A model generated the notes under the pieces. It did no database searches. It was not told where the DNA came from and saw only the letters and a list, made by a program, of their open reading frames with translations. DNA of 39,743 nucleotides from Xanthomarina sp035306705 (lineage in GTDB: Bacteria; Bacteroidota; Bacteroidia; Flavobacteriales; Flavobacteriaceae): positions 1-39,743 of the forward strand of contig NZ_DATGNO010000141.1 in assembly GCF_035306705.1 (NCBI RefSeq). Direction: 5' to 3'. Both the position numbers and the translations under genes were made by a program. Positions 16,750 through 26,022 of this stretch are shown here, piece by piece. Each line of letters starts with the position of its first letter. Position 1 is the stretch's first letter.

Positions 16750-17031
16750 TTAACGATCGCTCTTGGAAAAGATGCTTACCGCCTTTTTTAAGATGTCACG
16801 CTCCATTTTTACATCACGTAATTCTTTACGTAACGCTTTAAGTTCTTGCTCTTCCACTGTAAGTTCTCTTTTCTTGGAAAAATCTCCAGATTTAGCCTCG
16901 TATTCCTTTTTCCAGCGACTTATAAGGCTGGGAGCAACACCGTAATCCTCACTTATTTGTTTTGCTTTCATTCCTGATTGCAATAGTTCTACTATTGTAA
17001 CCTTTAATTCGTTGTTGTATCTTTTTGCCAT
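16750..17031 (-). CDS. IS3-family transposase OrfA (HTH protein)
   Basis: A 93-residue basic protein with an N-terminal helix-turn-helix of the IS3/IS911 type (YNNELKVTIVELLQSGMKAK, then ISEDYGVAPSLISRWKKEYE) and a C-terminal leucine-rich coiled coil (ELKALRKELRDVKMERDILKKAVSIF). It recognises the element's terminal repeats and multimerises. Its last codons include TTA AAA AAG, which forms the slippery heptamer that lets ribosomes move into the orfB frame. The stop is at 16750-16752. Confidence 0.94.
   Translation of the reverse strand: MAKRYNNELKVTIVELLQSGMKAKQISEDYGVAPSLISRWKKEYEAKSGDFSKKRELTVEEQELKALRKELRDVKMERDILKKAVSIFSKSDR
16783..16789 (-). other. Probable -1 frameshift site (A_AAA_AAG)
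   Basis: On the minus strand the orfA codons TTA AAA AAG present the classic heptamer A_AAA_AAG in the correct phase. orfB is in the -1 frame relative to orfA and is open across this point, so slippage would give an OrfAB fusion of the kind that is the active IS3-family transposase. Confidence 0.8.
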
Positions 17032-17089
17032 AATTCAAATATATAATTTATGACCGTAAAAATTCGTCCCAGCTAAACTAGACAATCCA

Positions 17090-17092
17090 AGA
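17090..17092. repeat. IS target-site duplication, right copy (AGA)
   Basis: AGA next to the right terminal repeat, matching 15834-15836. One copy is codon 30 of the intact sulfatase gene. Confidence 0.85.
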
Positions 17093-18634
17093 CCCTCAAA
17101 GCCCAATATTATCCTGCTCGTTTCCGATGACACTGGTTGGGGAGACCTAGGTGTATATGGAGGAGGAGTAGGCCGTGGAATGCCAACGCCTAACCTCGAC
17201 AAAATGGCGAAAGAAGGTATGCAATTTTGGGACTTTTATGGTCAACCAAGTTGTACTCCTGGAAGAGCTGCCATGCAAACAGGTAGAATTCCAAACCGTT
17301 CTGGAATGACTACCGTAGCCTTTCAAGGTCAAGGTGGTGGACTTCCAGCAGCAGAATGGACCTTAGCTTCTGTACTTAAAAAAGGTGGCTACAATACGTA
17401 TTTTTCAGGAAAATGGCATTTGGGTGAAGCCGATTACGCCATGCCTACAGCACAAGGGTATGACAAAATGCAAAATGTGGTATTGTATCACTTAAACGCT
17501 TATACTTATACTTTCCCATCTTTTAACCCGGATATGCCTGCTAAAATGTTGGCGTACTACCAAAAGGTTACTACGGGAATTTTGGAAGGTGTAGCAGGAA
17601 GTCCTGCAAAAGAAGTTTCAAAGGTTACTCCTGAAAACATCGCCGAATTGGACATGAACATGACCGAAAACGTGCTTAAGCAATTAGAAACTTACACGCA
17701 AGCAGGTGCCCCGTTCTTTATGTCTGTTAACTTCGCAAAGAACCACCAGCCAAACCTACCTTCTAAGCAGTTTGCTGGAAAATCACCGGCCAAAAGCTTA
17801 TATGCTGATGCCGTCGTGGAGATGGATTACAACGTAGGTCGTGTCATGGATAAAATCCGTGCTCTTGGTATTGCTGATAATACCATTGTTATCTATACCG
17901 TAGATAATGGTGCTTGGCAAGATGTACATCCAGATTCTGGATACACGCCATTTAGAGGAACTAAGGGGAATGATAGAGAAGCTGGTAGCCGTGTACCTGC
18001 AATAGCATGGTGGCCTGGACAAATAGCAGCTGGATCTGACAGTCACGACATCGTTGGTGGCCTAGACTTAATGGCTACTTTTGCCGCTTTGGCAGGAGTG
18101 GAATTACCAAAAAATGATAGAGATGGCGTGCCTATGATATTCGATAGTCAAGATATGGCCAATGTATTGTTCAATGAAGGAGAGCCACTTCGTGATACTT
18201 GGTTTTATTTTACCGAAATCGAATTGGCTCCCGGTGCCATTAGATATCAAAAATTTAAAGCTGTATTTAATTTACGAGGAGATAATGGCGCCCAAGCAGG
18301 TAGCGATATGCCTGGTCAACAGTTAGGTTGGAGAGGAGCTGAAATGTATGTGGCCACAGTACCGGCTATCTATGATTTATGGCAAGATCCACAAGAGCGT
18401 TATGATGTGTTTATGAACAGTTATACCGAGAAAACTTGGACTTTACCATTGTTTGGTAAAGCACTTACTAGTCTTATGAAAACTTATATTGACTACCCAC
18501 CAAGACCACTTCAAAGTGACTCGTATGCAGGTCCGACAAGTATTAAGCAATTCCGCACCATGCAACAGGTAAAAGAGTTGGCAAAGGAAAAAGGCCTAAC
18601 CTTACCACCTTTGGAAGGAACTAAGCAAAAATAA
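17093..18634 (+). pseudogene. Arylsulfatase (S1 family), main body separated from its start
   Basis: The remaining 513 codons of the sulfatase. It keeps the metal-binding VSDDTGWGDLG, the formylglycine signature CTPGRAAMQTGR (the Cys is oxidised to the catalytic formylglycine), SGKWHLGEADY, the histidine of NFAKNHQPN, and VDNGAWQDVHPD. These mark an S1 sulfatase that would hydrolyse sulfate esters in the periplasm. In the native frame a stop lies upstream at 17057 inside the IS. Any product would therefore start internally (for example ATG 17180), without signal peptide or first metal ligands, and should be inactive. Apart from the IS the gene is undamaged. It heads a three-gene set with a HAD lipoprotein and an outer-membrane-type protein. 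Confidence 0.92.
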
Positions 18635-18640
18635 AGAATG

Positions 18641-18690
18641 AATCGGTACAGGGAACTCTTATTCTCTCTGTGCCGATTTTTTTATTTTTT
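18641..18690 (+). terminator. Rho-independent terminator after the sulfatase gene
   Basis: AATCGGTACAGGGA (18641-18654) pairs with TCTCTGTGCCGATT (18665-18678), a 14-bp stem with two G-T pairs, followed by TTTTTATTTTTT. It separates the sulfatase from the HAD lipoprotein gene, which therefore probably has its own promoter. Confidence 0.9.
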
Positions 18691-18722
18691 AAAGGATTCC
18701 TATAACCTTAAATTATATACAC

Positions 18723-19793
18723 ATGCAAGTTAAAACAAACAAGTTTACCACAGTATTACTGGGTATGCTTATTACTTTTGGTTTTATGGTTTCTTGCAAA
18801 CAAAATGCAGAAACAAAAACGGATGTCGGTGAAAATATTGAAACTGTTAAGAAATCCGATCCACTACCATCTTGGAATGAAGGAATTACAAAACAAGCTA
18901 TTGTTAGTTTTGTAGATGCTGTTACAGACAAAAACAGTGCAGACTATATAGCTCCAATCAACAGAATAGCAACTTTTGATAACGACGGCACCTTATGGGC
19001 CGAAAAACCCGTTTATGCACAATTGATATTTGCCTTAGAAAGAATCAAAACCTTAGCTCCTGAACATCCAGAATGGAAAAACAAACAACCATTTAAAGCC
19101 GTTTTAGAAAACGACCAAAAGGCGTTGATGGAATCTGGTGAAAAAGGCTTATTGGAAATAGTAGCAGTAACACATGCAGGCATGTCTACAGACGCTTTTG
19201 AAACTATTGTAAACAATTGGATAACAGTTGCAAAACAACCAGATCCAAGATTTAAAGAGAGACTTTTTACGGAAATGGTTTATCAACCCATGCTTGAATT
19301 AATAGATTATTTAAAAGAAAATAATTTTGATGTATTTATAGTTTCAGGAGGAGGTATTGAATTTATGCGTCCTTGGACAGAAGCTGTTTATGGGATTCCT
19401 GCTCAAAATGTGGTTGGAAGTAGTGTTAAAGTCTCTTACAACTATAACGATGGAAAACCCGTATTAATGAGATTGCCTGAAGTTGCTTTTAACGACGATA
19501 AAGATGGAAAGCCTGCAGGAATCAATTCACATATTGGTAAAAAACCAATTCTTGCATTCGGAAACTCGACAGGCGACCAGCAAATGCTAGAATGGAGCCA
19601 AAGTGCAGGTATCAAAACTTTTCAGGGCTTGGTACATCATACAGATGCCGATAGGGAATGGGCTTACGGTCCGGAATCTAAAATTGGAACTTTTTCGGAT
19701 GAACTTATGAAAACAGCTGAAATTAGCGGTTGGCATGTAGTGGATATGAAAACAGATTGGAAGGTTGTTTTTCCTTTTGAATTAACAAAATAA
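18723..19793 (+). CDS. HAD-superfamily phosphatase-like lipoprotein
   Basis: A 356-residue protein with a lipoprotein signal (hydrophobic segment about 10-24 and MVSC lipobox with C26), so it is likely anchored in the membrane facing the periplasm. Motif I is ATFDNDGTLWAE (DxDGT), motif II is FIVSGGGIEF, and motif IV is AFGNSTGDQQML, as in phosphoserine-phosphatase-type HAD enzymes. The substrate is unknown. It is followed 7 bases later by the outer-membrane-type gene, forming a two-gene operon that may act on products of the neighbouring sulfatase. Confidence 0.85.
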   Translation: MQVKTNKFTTVLLGMLITFGFMVSCKQNAETKTDVGENIETVKKSDPLPSWNEGITKQAIVSFVDAVTDKNSADYIAPINRIATFDNDGTLWAEKPVYAQLIFALERIKTLAPEHPEWKNKQPFKAVLENDQKALMESGEKGLLEIVAVTHAGMSTDAFETIVNNWITVAKQPDPRFKERLFTEMVYQPMLELIDYLKENNFDVFIVSGGGIEFMRPWTEAVYGIPAQNVVGSSVKVSYNYNDGKPVLMRLPEVAFNDDKDGKPAGINSHIGKKPILAFGNSTGDQQMLEWSQSAGIKTFQGLVHHTDADREWAYGPESKIGTFSDELMKTAEISGWHVVDMKTDWKVVFPFELTK

Positions 19794-19800
19794 ATACATT

Positions 19801-20607
19801 ATGAAAAAATCATTTTTATTATTCGCAACCATGTTATGTTTCATGTCAGGATTTTCACAAGATGAAAAACCAGTAGAAAAAACACCAGAGAGTTCCAGTG
19901 AAGCACAAGCAAACAATCCATTGGCAAACATGACAGCTATAAGCTTTCAAAATTATTATATGCCAAAATTATCCGACGCTCCAGATGATGCGTATATGAA
20001 TACTACTTGGATTCGTTTTGCCAAACCAATAATGAAAGGAAAATTATTATTGCGGGCATCCATGCCAATTTCAACTATTGGGATGCCAAATGGATTTGGT
20101 GTTGTTAATACCACAAGTGGTCTTGGTGATATGAATGCATTTTTGTCTTATAATTTTGTGTCTAATGCTACAACCACCATGGGTATAGGTCCATCTGTTA
20201 CAGCTCCAACAGCTAGTGACGATGCATTGGGTACTGGAAAATGGCAGGGTGGATTTGCCTTTGTTGCCTTTGTCGCAAAATCTCCAATATTTCAATATGG
20301 AGGATTAATTACTTGGCAAGCGTCGTTTGCTGGAGAAAGTGATAGAGAAAACACAAATTTGGCAGCTGTTCAACCCTTTTATTTCTGGCAATTGGGAAAA
20401 GGTACTTATTTAAGAGGAGCGCCAATTTGGGTTCTTGATCTTAAAAATGAGGCATATTCTGTTCCATTTGCTCTAGGTATTGGGAAAGTAGTTAAAATGG
20501 GGGCTTCAGTATTTAATATGTATGTGGAACCACAATATTCTGTTTATGTACAAGGAGTTCAACCTGTATTTCAACTCTTAGCAGGTGTTAATTTACAGTT
20601 TATGTAA
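19801..20607 (+). CDS. Putative outer-membrane beta-barrel protein
   Basis: A 268-residue exported protein with signal peptide MKKSFLLFATMLCFMSGFSQ. An acidic, proline-rich linker (DEKPVEKTPESSSEAQ) follows, then a series of amphipathic strands with many aromatic and glycine residues (for example IRFAKPIMKGKLLLRASMP and GLGDMNAFLSYNF) ending in an aromatic-adjacent LQFM. This pattern resembles small outer-membrane channels of the phenol MetA-like type. Similar proteins have been labelled neuromedin U in databases, a label with no functional meaning. No substrate can be named. It is cotranscribed with the HAD lipoprotein. Confidence 0.7.
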   Translation: MKKSFLLFATMLCFMSGFSQDEKPVEKTPESSSEAQANNPLANMTAISFQNYYMPKLSDAPDDAYMNTTWIRFAKPIMKGKLLLRASMPISTIGMPNGFGVVNTTSGLGDMNAFLSYNFVSNATTTMGIGPSVTAPTASDDALGTGKWQGGFAFVAFVAKSPIFQYGGLITWQASFAGESDRENTNLAAVQPFYFWQLGKGTYLRGAPIWVLDLKNEAYSVPFALGIGKVVKMGASVFNMYVEPQYSVYVQGVQPVFQLLAGVNLQFM

Positions 20608-20635
20608 TAATAACTATTGGTATTAAATAATATTT

Positions 20636-20660
20636 AAGGGAACTGAGGTTCCCTTTTTTT
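20636..20660. terminator. Terminator shared by convergent genes
   Basis: AAGGGAAC (20636-20643) pairs with GTTCCCTT (20648-20655) around TGAG and is followed by a T run on the plus strand. The T run overlaps the guaC stop codon on the other strand. It ends transcription from the outer-membrane gene; on the minus strand it lies just past guaC and could serve that gene too. Confidence 0.85.
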
Positions 20661-21699
20661 ATTCCGTATAAGTTCTATTTTCCTGTTCGGCCACTCGAAT
20701 AAACGTGGTTCTTTTTGTCAATTCCTTTAAACGTAGTGCACCAACATAGGTACAAGTACTTCGTAAACCTCCTAGAATATCCTGAATAGTTGCTTCAACA
20801 TCACCCTTGTAAAGAACTTCAACGGTTTTTCCTTCACTAGATCTATATTCTGCAACGCCGCCAACATATTTATCCATAGCAGTTGTAGAACTCATTCCGT
20901 AAAATTGCTTATAAGTTTTACCGTTTCGTTCAATAGTTTTACCACCACTTTCACTATGTCCGGCAAACATGCCACCAAGCATCACAAAATCGGCTCCAGC
21001 TCCAAACGCTTTAGCAACATCTCCAGGCGTAGAACAGCCTCCATCGCTTATAATTTGGCCACCTAAACCATGTGCGGCATCTGCACATTCTATAATGGCG
21101 GATAATTGCGGATAACCAACACCAGTTTTAACACGTGTGGTGCAAACAGAACCCGGCCCAATGCCAACTTTAACAATGTCTGCACCAGATAAAAGAAGTT
21201 CTTCTACCATTTCGCCAGTGACTACATTTCCAGCTATAATGGTTTTATTCGGATATTGCTCTCTCGTGCGTTGCAGAAAGCCTACAAAATGTTCGGAATA
21301 GCCATTGGCTACATCAATGCAGATAAATTGTAATTGTGGATGTAATTTAAAAATACTAGCTAGTTTTTTTAAATCCTCTTTTCCTGTTCCCGTACTAACT
21401 GCAATAAAATCTGCGATGTTTTTAGGTGAGTTTTGCAAAAACTGTTTCCATTCAGTTAAGGAGTAATGTTTATGTATGGCAGTAAATAATTGGTGTTTAG
21501 CTAAAGCCAAAGCCATTTCAAAAGTGCCAACAGTATCCATATTGGCAGCCATTATAGGAATACCGCTCCATGTGGCTTGACTGTTTAGAAAATTAAAACT
21601 TCTATCTAAGCTAACTTGAGACCTACTTTTTAAGGTAGACCTTTTTGGTCTAATCATCACATCCTTAAAGCCTAATTTAATATCTTGTTCTATACGCAT
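20659..21699 (-). CDS. guaC: GMP reductase
   Basis: A 346-residue (beta/alpha)8 enzyme of the IMPDH/GMPR family that converts GMP to IMP with NADPH in purine salvage. It starts MRIEQDIKLGFKDVMIRPKR and keeps PIMAANMDTVGTFEMA, IDVANGYSEHFV, GNVVTGEM, the catalytic cysteine in GIGPGSVCTTR, IISDGGCSTPGDVAKAFGAG and LKELTKRTTFIRV. Length and motifs follow the E. coli GuaC type closely and no CBS domains are present, which separates it from IMP dehydrogenase. It converges with the outer-membrane gene at a shared terminator. Confidence 0.97.
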   Translation of the reverse strand: MRIEQDIKLGFKDVMIRPKRSTLKSRSQVSLDRSFNFLNSQATWSGIPIMAANMDTVGTFEMALALAKHQLFTAIHKHYSLTEWKQFLQNSPKNIADFIAVSTGTGKEDLKKLASIFKLHPQLQFICIDVANGYSEHFVGFLQRTREQYPNKTIIAGNVVTGEMVEELLLSGADIVKVGIGPGSVCTTRVKTGVGYPQLSAIIECADAAHGLGGQIISDGGCSTPGDVAKAFGAGADFVMLGGMFAGHSESGGKTIERNGKTYKQFYGMSSTTAMDKYVGGVAEYRSSEGKTVEVLYKGDVEATIQDILGGLRSTCTYVGALRLKELTKRTTFIRVAEQENRTYTE

Positions 21700-21854
21700 G
21701 TTTAAAAAAGTTTTGGGTTACTCTCAAAAATACAAGTTCTTTTAGTCAACTTAAAATTAATTTCACATTTAAGGTTTTCTTCTTATTAACAATTGTTTAT
21801 AGAAAAATATCAAGAATAATTAGTTCCGATTTAGATATTTTATTCTAGAAAGAT

Positions 21855-21862
21855 TAACTTTG
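21855..21862 (+). promoter_or_regulatory. Candidate -7 element upstream of the GH130 gene
   Basis: TAACTTTG matches the Bacteroidota -7 consensus TAnnTTTG exactly in the 297-base gap between guaC and the GH130 gene. A -33 TTG at the usual spacing is not evident. The start codon at 21997 would leave a leader of about 130 bases. Confidence 0.4.
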
Positions 21863-21996
21863 TAAACGTATTGTTTTCGAGACTATTAATCTGTTGATTT
21901 GATATCTAAAAAATATGATTGTAAACTATACTTTTAAATAAACTTTACCGTTTATTTATTATTACACATAAATTACTTCCTAAAAAATTTAATATA

Positions 21997-23457
21997 ATGA
22001 GAGTTCCTGTAACACGAAAAAAATTAAATTTTCTTCCAGATTCAAGTAGAGTAGTAGCTAGATTTTTTATGAATGGTGAAGAACCCACAAAAGATATGTT
22101 GGCATTGGTTTTTGCAATGAGTGAAACTGAAGTGCAAACAGCACTGGATCAAACGCTTAGGGAATTTGCGTACCGACACCGAAATATTACTCGGCTTTTT
22201 ACAAAACACTGTAATAATGTTAAGAAAATTATTGAGCAAATGGAGATGAATTTTGATGATATATCCTATGAGCGAAAGCTGCTTATTGGTTCGTATCTCA
22301 CAATGGAATACTCTATTGAATCGACGGCCTTTTTTAACCCTTCCATTATCCCTGATATCGATCAAACGTATTTGGAGGAAGGTGAAACACGTGTAATTAT
22401 TTCATTTAGAGCCACTGGAGAGGGACATATTTCATCTATTGTTTTTAGAAGAGCTATTCTAGATAAAAACAATGATCTTCGTTTGATGAGCATAGGTAAA
22501 TCGATGGATGTGGCCGAAGTCTCTCAAAAAAAATCATACCACAAAGGAAGGTTTGTTGAAAAAATGAATGAGATGAAAATACCTGAGAAATATTCCAAGG
22601 TTATTGTGGAAAACCTTCCAGACCATTTCGACTATGATGTTTTAAAAAACTCTGTAAATAATATACTAAAGGATGTAACTATAAGTATAGACAAACGACT
22701 TGCTCTCGAGGAAATAACGTGGTTGGTAGATTCTTACTATGATATTGAATTTCATCGTGACTCGGATATTAGTGAGCGTGTTATTTATCCCATTTCAGAA
22801 TCGGAAAGTGGTGGAATAGAAGATGGTCGTTTTGTTCGTTTTACTGACGATGATGGAAGTGTTAAATTTTATGCTACTTATACAGCTTATAATGGTCATG
22901 CTATTTTACCGAAGTTTCTTTCCACTGACGATTTTTGTACGTTTCGTATTATGCCTCTGCATGGAAAGGGAGCTATGGGTAAAAACTTAGCGCTTTTTCC
23001 TAAAAAAATTAATGGTAAGTACGCCATGCTTTCGCGACTAGATGGAGTCAATAATTACATCATGTTTTCAGATAGAAATACATTGTGGACCGAGCCTATT
23101 CTTCTTCAGAAACCAAAATACCCTTGGGAATTTTCTAAAATCGGAAATTGCGGATCTCCCATATGGACCGAAAAGGGATGGTTAATTATTACACATGGCG
23201 TGGGACCAATGAGACGCTATTGCATTGGTGCATCGTTATTCGATTTGGACGATCCAACGAAAGAAATAGGAAGGTTAGAAGAACCACTTCTTATGCCTCT
23301 TGAAAATGAAAGAGAAGGATATGTACCAAACGTCGTGTATTCTTGTGGTTCCCTTATTCATAATAACAACTTGATTTTGCCATATGCAGTCTCCGATTAT
23401 TCTACCACTTATGCAGTTGTGGATATGGAAGCATTATTTGAAGGGCTAAAAAATTAA
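21997..23457 (+). CDS. GH130-family glycoside phosphorylase/hydrolase
   Basis: A 486-residue cytosolic protein without signal peptide. The last about 220 residues form a five-bladed propeller with GH130 signatures: EDGRFVRF (275-282; D276 is the candidate acid), SRLDGVNN (346-353), and GSPIWTEKGWLIITHGVG (386-403). GH130 enzymes mostly cleave beta-mannosides, by phosphorolysis or in some members by hydrolysis; which applies here cannot be decided. The N-terminal about 230 residues are a helical extension not found in the short (about 320-residue) GH130 enzymes. It is convergent with the glycosyltransferase-fusion gene, 62 bases apart. Confidence 0.85.
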   Translation: MRVPVTRKKLNFLPDSSRVVARFFMNGEEPTKDMLALVFAMSETEVQTALDQTLREFAYRHRNITRLFTKHCNNVKKIIEQMEMNFDDISYERKLLIGSYLTMEYSIESTAFFNPSIIPDIDQTYLEEGETRVIISFRATGEGHISSIVFRRAILDKNNDLRLMSIGKSMDVAEVSQKKSYHKGRFVEKMNEMKIPEKYSKVIVENLPDHFDYDVLKNSVNNILKDVTISIDKRLALEEITWLVDSYYDIEFHRDSDISERVIYPISESESGGIEDGRFVRFTDDDGSVKFYATYTAYNGHAILPKFLSTDDFCTFRIMPLHGKGAMGKNLALFPKKINGKYAMLSRLDGVNNYIMFSDRNTLWTEPILLQKPKYPWEFSKIGNCGSPIWTEKGWLIITHGVGPMRRYCIGASLFDLDDPTKEIGRLEEPLLMPLENEREGYVPNVVYSCGSLIHNNNLILPYAVSDYSTTYAVVDMEALFEGLKN

Positions 23458-23519
23458 GAATTACCATTTTAAAACGAGGACTCTTTTTTCTTCTTTTGGA
23501 AGCTTAGTTTTAACAGAGC

Positions 23520-25760
23520 TTATTCTGCAAAATCGTTTAATTCTTGATTGTGATATGATTCTTCATAAGCTTGCAATACTGTAAGATGAGATATAAGATA
23601 TGCCAAGGAACTTTCAGCACCTTGATTTCGGTTAACACCGTAATCTTCAAAGCCATCGCAACAACCTTTGGTTTCAAAATCGTAAAGACTCATACGTAAA
23701 TCATTCTCGCCGAGAAACCACATAAACGCTGTAAAAAGTTTTTCTAAATAAGCTCTTTCACCAGTTATAACAAAAGCTTGATGATACATAAGTACCATGG
23801 CCATAGCATCAATAGGTTGTTGGGCATAGATGGAGCGCTCTTTATCTTTTACAAACCACTGTCGGTTTCCAATTACAGAAAGATAACCATCTTTAAGTGT
23901 GTGCAATGTTAGAAAACGCATAGACTCGAATGCAATTTCTTTAAATTTTTTATTGCTCAACACCTGTGAAGCATGTAGTAATGCTAGAGGCAAAATACCA
24001 TTGTCATACGCTAGAAGTGATTCAAACCAATCCCAGTTTTCCGATTTATTTTGCTCGTAATTTACTACAAGGATATCCGTCATTTTTAATAAACACATCT
24101 TCATGTCATCATCTGATGGGTTTGTTTTAAGATAGTAGCAAATACCAATTATCGTATTGGCAATACCTCTTATAGATTTGAGTTTTTCAAAATTAGGTGA
24201 GGCATCGAAAAAAACCAATCTGGCTGTTTGATAATATGCATCATTTGGAGCGTTGCCCATAAGATAGCCAAGTACCCAAATGGTTCTTCCAAAGGAATCT
24301 TCAGAACCAACTTCGTCAAGAAAATTCCGATTAAAACTAAGAAAATTCCTAAATGTTCCATCCTTGTTTTGCATATAGTGGATATAACTCAAGTAAACGG
24401 GCATTAACTCTAAAGCAAGTGTGTTTTTCTTTTGCTTATAGGCCATACAAACCATAAGTAATGCCCGAGCATTATCGTCCAGACAATAACCCTCTTTTAA
24501 ATTTGGGATTCCAAATTTTGCGTGTTGTATAATTCCTGTATCATCGGTTAGTCTTTTAATATGTGCCAATGAAAAAGGAGGTAAAAGCAACAGGTCGATG
24601 CCGGTTTCTTTTTTTGGTTCCAACTTTGCAGGACCAAAGATTAATTGGCCTGCAAGCTTGAGGTATCTCTGTCCTATTTTTGGCCAAATGATGTCCTGAC
24701 CATATGTAACAGCTTTTTGCTGAATGGTATTTATTAATTCTGGTTTGTCCAATAATCCATTAAGTACCTTGGCTAAACCAACATTATCTTTAAAATCAAA
24801 AAGACAACCTTTATTTTCTGTTAGTAATTCGGCGGCATGCCAATACGGAGTGGAAACAACCACACAACCAGAACCCATGGCATAAGTAAGGGTTCCACTG
24901 GTAATTTGAGCTTCATTAATATAAGGCGTTATATAAATATCGCATGCTGCCAAATACTTAAATAGTGTTTCTTCATCCACAAATTTATTGAGTAAAAGTA
25001 CATGGTCGCTTAGGTTAAGTTTTTTTATAAGTACTTGGAGATAGTTCCTATACTCTTCACCAGCGCTTCTAAGCACGTTGGGGTGTGTTTTTCCCAATAC
25101 AATGTAAAACACTTCCGGATGCTTTTCAATAATTTTGGGCAAGGCTTCAATAACAGTTTCAATTCCCTTGTTTCGTCCAACAAATCCAAAGGTTAAAAGC
25201 AGTTTTTTAGTATTTAATTTAAGTTCGTTTCTCGAGATTTCCTTATCAAAATGAATATCAGGAACGCCATGTTCTATTCTAGCTATTTTTTCGGACGGAA
25301 CATTGTATATGTCTTCAAGAAACTGAATGGCTTTATGGCTCATTACAACTAATTTATCAGACATGCTGCAAATCTGTTTTAAAATGGCCTTTTCCGTATA
25401 AGAAGGCTTTTCAAGAATGGTATGTAAGGTTGAAATTAAAGGAATATGCAGCCGATGCAAGAGTGGTAATATATACACACCGCTTTGTCCACCATAAATA
25501 CCAAATTCATGTTCGAGAATACAAACTTGTGCGCCACTTCGATTAATAAAATCTGCAGCCGCTAAATAATCGGTTTGATGCTCTTGATGAATGGTTAGTT
25601 TTACTTCTGGAGGAAATGAATGTTCCTTATGATTATCGGTCATTGCTATAATGATGATTTCATTTTCACCACTGTTTTTCATAGCGTGAGCAAGGCTTTG
25701 GGTGAAAGTTCCAATACCACATTCTCGTGGTGGATATGTTGCTATAAAAGCAATTTTCAT
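23520..25760 (-). CDS. GT4 glycosyltransferase fused to an (alpha/alpha)-barrel domain
   Basis: A 746-residue two-domain cytosolic protein. Residues 1 to about 370 form a GT-B glycosyltransferase of family GT4: ATYPPRECGIGTFTQSLAHA at the N terminus, LEHEFGIYGG, LTFGFVGRNKGIETVIEALP for the nucleotide-sugar side, and the donor loop around TSGTLTYAMGSGCVVVSTPY. Residues about 400-746 are helical with CLDDNARALLMVCMAY, NWDWFESLLAYDNGILPLAL and DGYLSVIGNRQW, resembling the six-hairpin barrels of glycosidases and lyases. One protein could both transfer and trim or sense a glycan. It is the last gene of the minus-strand glycan run, after a 262-base gap from the GH100-like gene. Confidence 0.85.
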   Translation of the reverse strand: MKIAFIATYPPRECGIGTFTQSLAHAMKNSGENEIIIIAMTDNHKEHSFPPEVKLTIHQEHQTDYLAAADFINRSGAQVCILEHEFGIYGGQSGVYILPLLHRLHIPLISTLHTILEKPSYTEKAILKQICSMSDKLVVMSHKAIQFLEDIYNVPSEKIARIEHGVPDIHFDKEISRNELKLNTKKLLLTFGFVGRNKGIETVIEALPKIIEKHPEVFYIVLGKTHPNVLRSAGEEYRNYLQVLIKKLNLSDHVLLLNKFVDEETLFKYLAACDIYITPYINEAQITSGTLTYAMGSGCVVVSTPYWHAAELLTENKGCLFDFKDNVGLAKVLNGLLDKPELINTIQQKAVTYGQDIIWPKIGQRYLKLAGQLIFGPAKLEPKKETGIDLLLLPPFSLAHIKRLTDDTGIIQHAKFGIPNLKEGYCLDDNARALLMVCMAYKQKKNTLALELMPVYLSYIHYMQNKDGTFRNFLSFNRNFLDEVGSEDSFGRTIWVLGYLMGNAPNDAYYQTARLVFFDASPNFEKLKSIRGIANTIIGICYYLKTNPSDDDMKMCLLKMTDILVVNYEQNKSENWDWFESLLAYDNGILPLALLHASQVLSNKKFKEIAFESMRFLTLHTLKDGYLSVIGNRQWFVKDKERSIYAQQPIDAMAMVLMYHQAFVITGERAYLEKLFTAFMWFLGENDLRMSLYDFETKGCCDGFEDYGVNRNQGAESSLAYLISHLTVLQAYEESYHNQELNDFAE

Positions 25761-26022
25761 AAAATTGATATTTTAAATAATATTTCTTTAAGTTGGCTGT
25801 ACAAATAAATCTAGGAATTTTTGATTCCAAACATTTTTAAGATTTTTTAAAAAATACCAACTTGTTAAGTTACCAAAAACTATATATATAAAGTTGAACA
25901 ATAAAGGAATAGTGTTACAGAAATCATAGATTCTTTTGGGTTAGATATTTGTTAATTTCTCTTTTTTAGATTTAATGGGATTATAAAAACATACGACAGG
26001 CTCATTTGTTATATTCATAGTT

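Larger units (their letters stand above)
15837..17089 (-). mobile_element. IS3-family insertion sequence, complete (1,253 bp)
   Basis: The ends are imperfect inverted repeats beginning TGGACTATCTAATAAAAATG on the left and, reading inward on the other strand, TGGATTGTCTAGTTTAGCTG on the right; 26 of the first 38 positions match. Between them, on the minus strand, lie orfA and orfB of an IS3-type transposase in the -1 relationship, with an A_AAA_AAG slippery heptamer. A 3-bp AGA duplication flanks the element. Nothing in the transposase is broken, so insertion is probably recent and the element may still be mobile. The subgroup is uncertain; the 3-bp duplication and ORF layout resemble IS150/IS3 types. 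Confidence 0.95.
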
